The translations under genes and the position numbers were made by a program. Below, piece by piece: positions 11,273-11,477 of a stretch of 11,477 nucleotides of DNA. Position 1 is the first letter of the stretch; every line of letters starts with the position of its first letter. The notes under the pieces were generated by a model that saw only the letters and a program-made list of their open reading frames with translations, ran no database searches and was not told the DNA's origin. The DNA lies in the NCBI GenBank assembly GCA_902475435.1, contig CABRZL010000062.1, positions 1-11,477 on the forward strand, given 5' to 3'. The stretch is from an uncultured Eubacteriales bacterium (GTDB lineage: Bacteria > Bacillota > Clostridia > Oscillospirales > Oscillospiraceae).

Positions 11273-11477
11273 TTATCCCCATTCCAAAATATAAACGGTG
11301 CAGTCTCTGCGCCCAAACTGAATACAAGTATTATAATCGTCAAAATAGAGATCAATAATATACCCATTAATTGCACCGCCGCAGTCTTCTGCTGTTGCCA
11401 CGCCATAGATCCATTTACCGTCGTTTGACTCTATGTACATTTTCGTACCGTAAGGAATCACATCCGGATCCACGGCA
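11273..11477 (-). CDS. 3D (Asp-Asp-Asp) domain protein, C-terminal part; 5' end outside the window
   Basis: The 67 visible codons form the end of a 3D domain, the double-psi beta-barrel related to MltA lytic transglycosylases and found at the C-terminus of secreted cell-wall proteins such as the YabE/YocH/RpfB-like group of Firmicutes. Signature pieces are AVDPDVIPYGTKMYI, YGVATAEDCGGAINGYIIDL, YFDDYNTC and FGRRDCTVYILEWG. The Asp residues of the family (VDP, AED, IDLYF) are kept, although the usual DTGG reads DCGG. The frame is open to the window edge, so a GTG at 11473 is not the true start; a signal peptide and other wall-binding domains would be expected upstream. It is convergent with the XRE-TPR regulator. 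Confidence 0.9.
   Translation of the reverse strand, partial: AVDPDVIPYGTKMYIESNDGKWIYGVATAEDCGGAINGYIIDLYFDDYNTCIQFGRRDCTVYILEWG

Overview
The window looks like chromosomal DNA of an anaerobic, probably gut-associated clostridial Firmicute, plausibly in or near the Oscillospiraceae. The support is AGGAGG-type ribosome sites, frequent TTG/GTG starts, near-consensus sigma-A promoters, and families typical of Clostridia: DUF975, DUF4956 with a VTC domain, an enoate-reductase-like flavoenzyme, XRE-TPR regulators and 3D-domain cell-wall proteins. No phage, insertion sequence, CRISPR array or replication origin is visible. The lineage is inferred from gene content only.

Layout. (1) 1-1863: a small secreted protein (+), a block of three strong hairpins, a flavodoxin-fold NAD(P)H oxidoreductase (-), and an unrecognised 180-aa reading frame (+). 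(2) 1864-2690: gene-poor DNA with possible gene remnants and a tandem repeat of about 95 bp, each unit carrying a minus-strand terminator. (3) 2689-2924: a tRNA-Thr/tRNA-Tyr operon (-) driven by an exactly consensus promoter. (4) 3047-4439: a two-gene operon (-) coding for a VTC/polyphosphate-polymerase-like protein and a DUF4956 membrane protein. (5) 4551-6527: a 658-aa Old Yellow Enzyme-type Fe-S flavoprotein (-) whose promoter is surrounded by inverted repeats. (6) 6770-9274: a divergent operon (+) for a polytopic GT-C-like membrane protein and a UbiA-family decaprenyl-phosphate phosphoribosyltransferase homologue. It ends in a perfect hairpin shared with the convergent DUF975 membrane gene (-, 9309-10154). 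(7) 10341-11234: an XRE-TPR regulator (+) divergent from the DUF975 gene. It is followed by a bidirectional terminator and the 3' end of a 3D-domain cell-wall protein (-).

How the genes may work together. The 6770-9274 pair is the most suggestive unit. A UbiA enzyme that moves phosphoribose from PRPP to a polyprenyl phosphate would supply a lipid-linked pentose, and a GT-C membrane protein is the kind of enzyme that could use it outside the cell. The two reading frames are in the same frame, separated by a single TAG and a 15-nt gap, and the second lacks a well-placed ribosome site. The VTC/DUF4956 pair is a recurrent bacterial neighbourhood whose exact job is unsettled. The flavoenzyme looks like a regulated, substrate-induced ene-reductase with a divergent active-site region.
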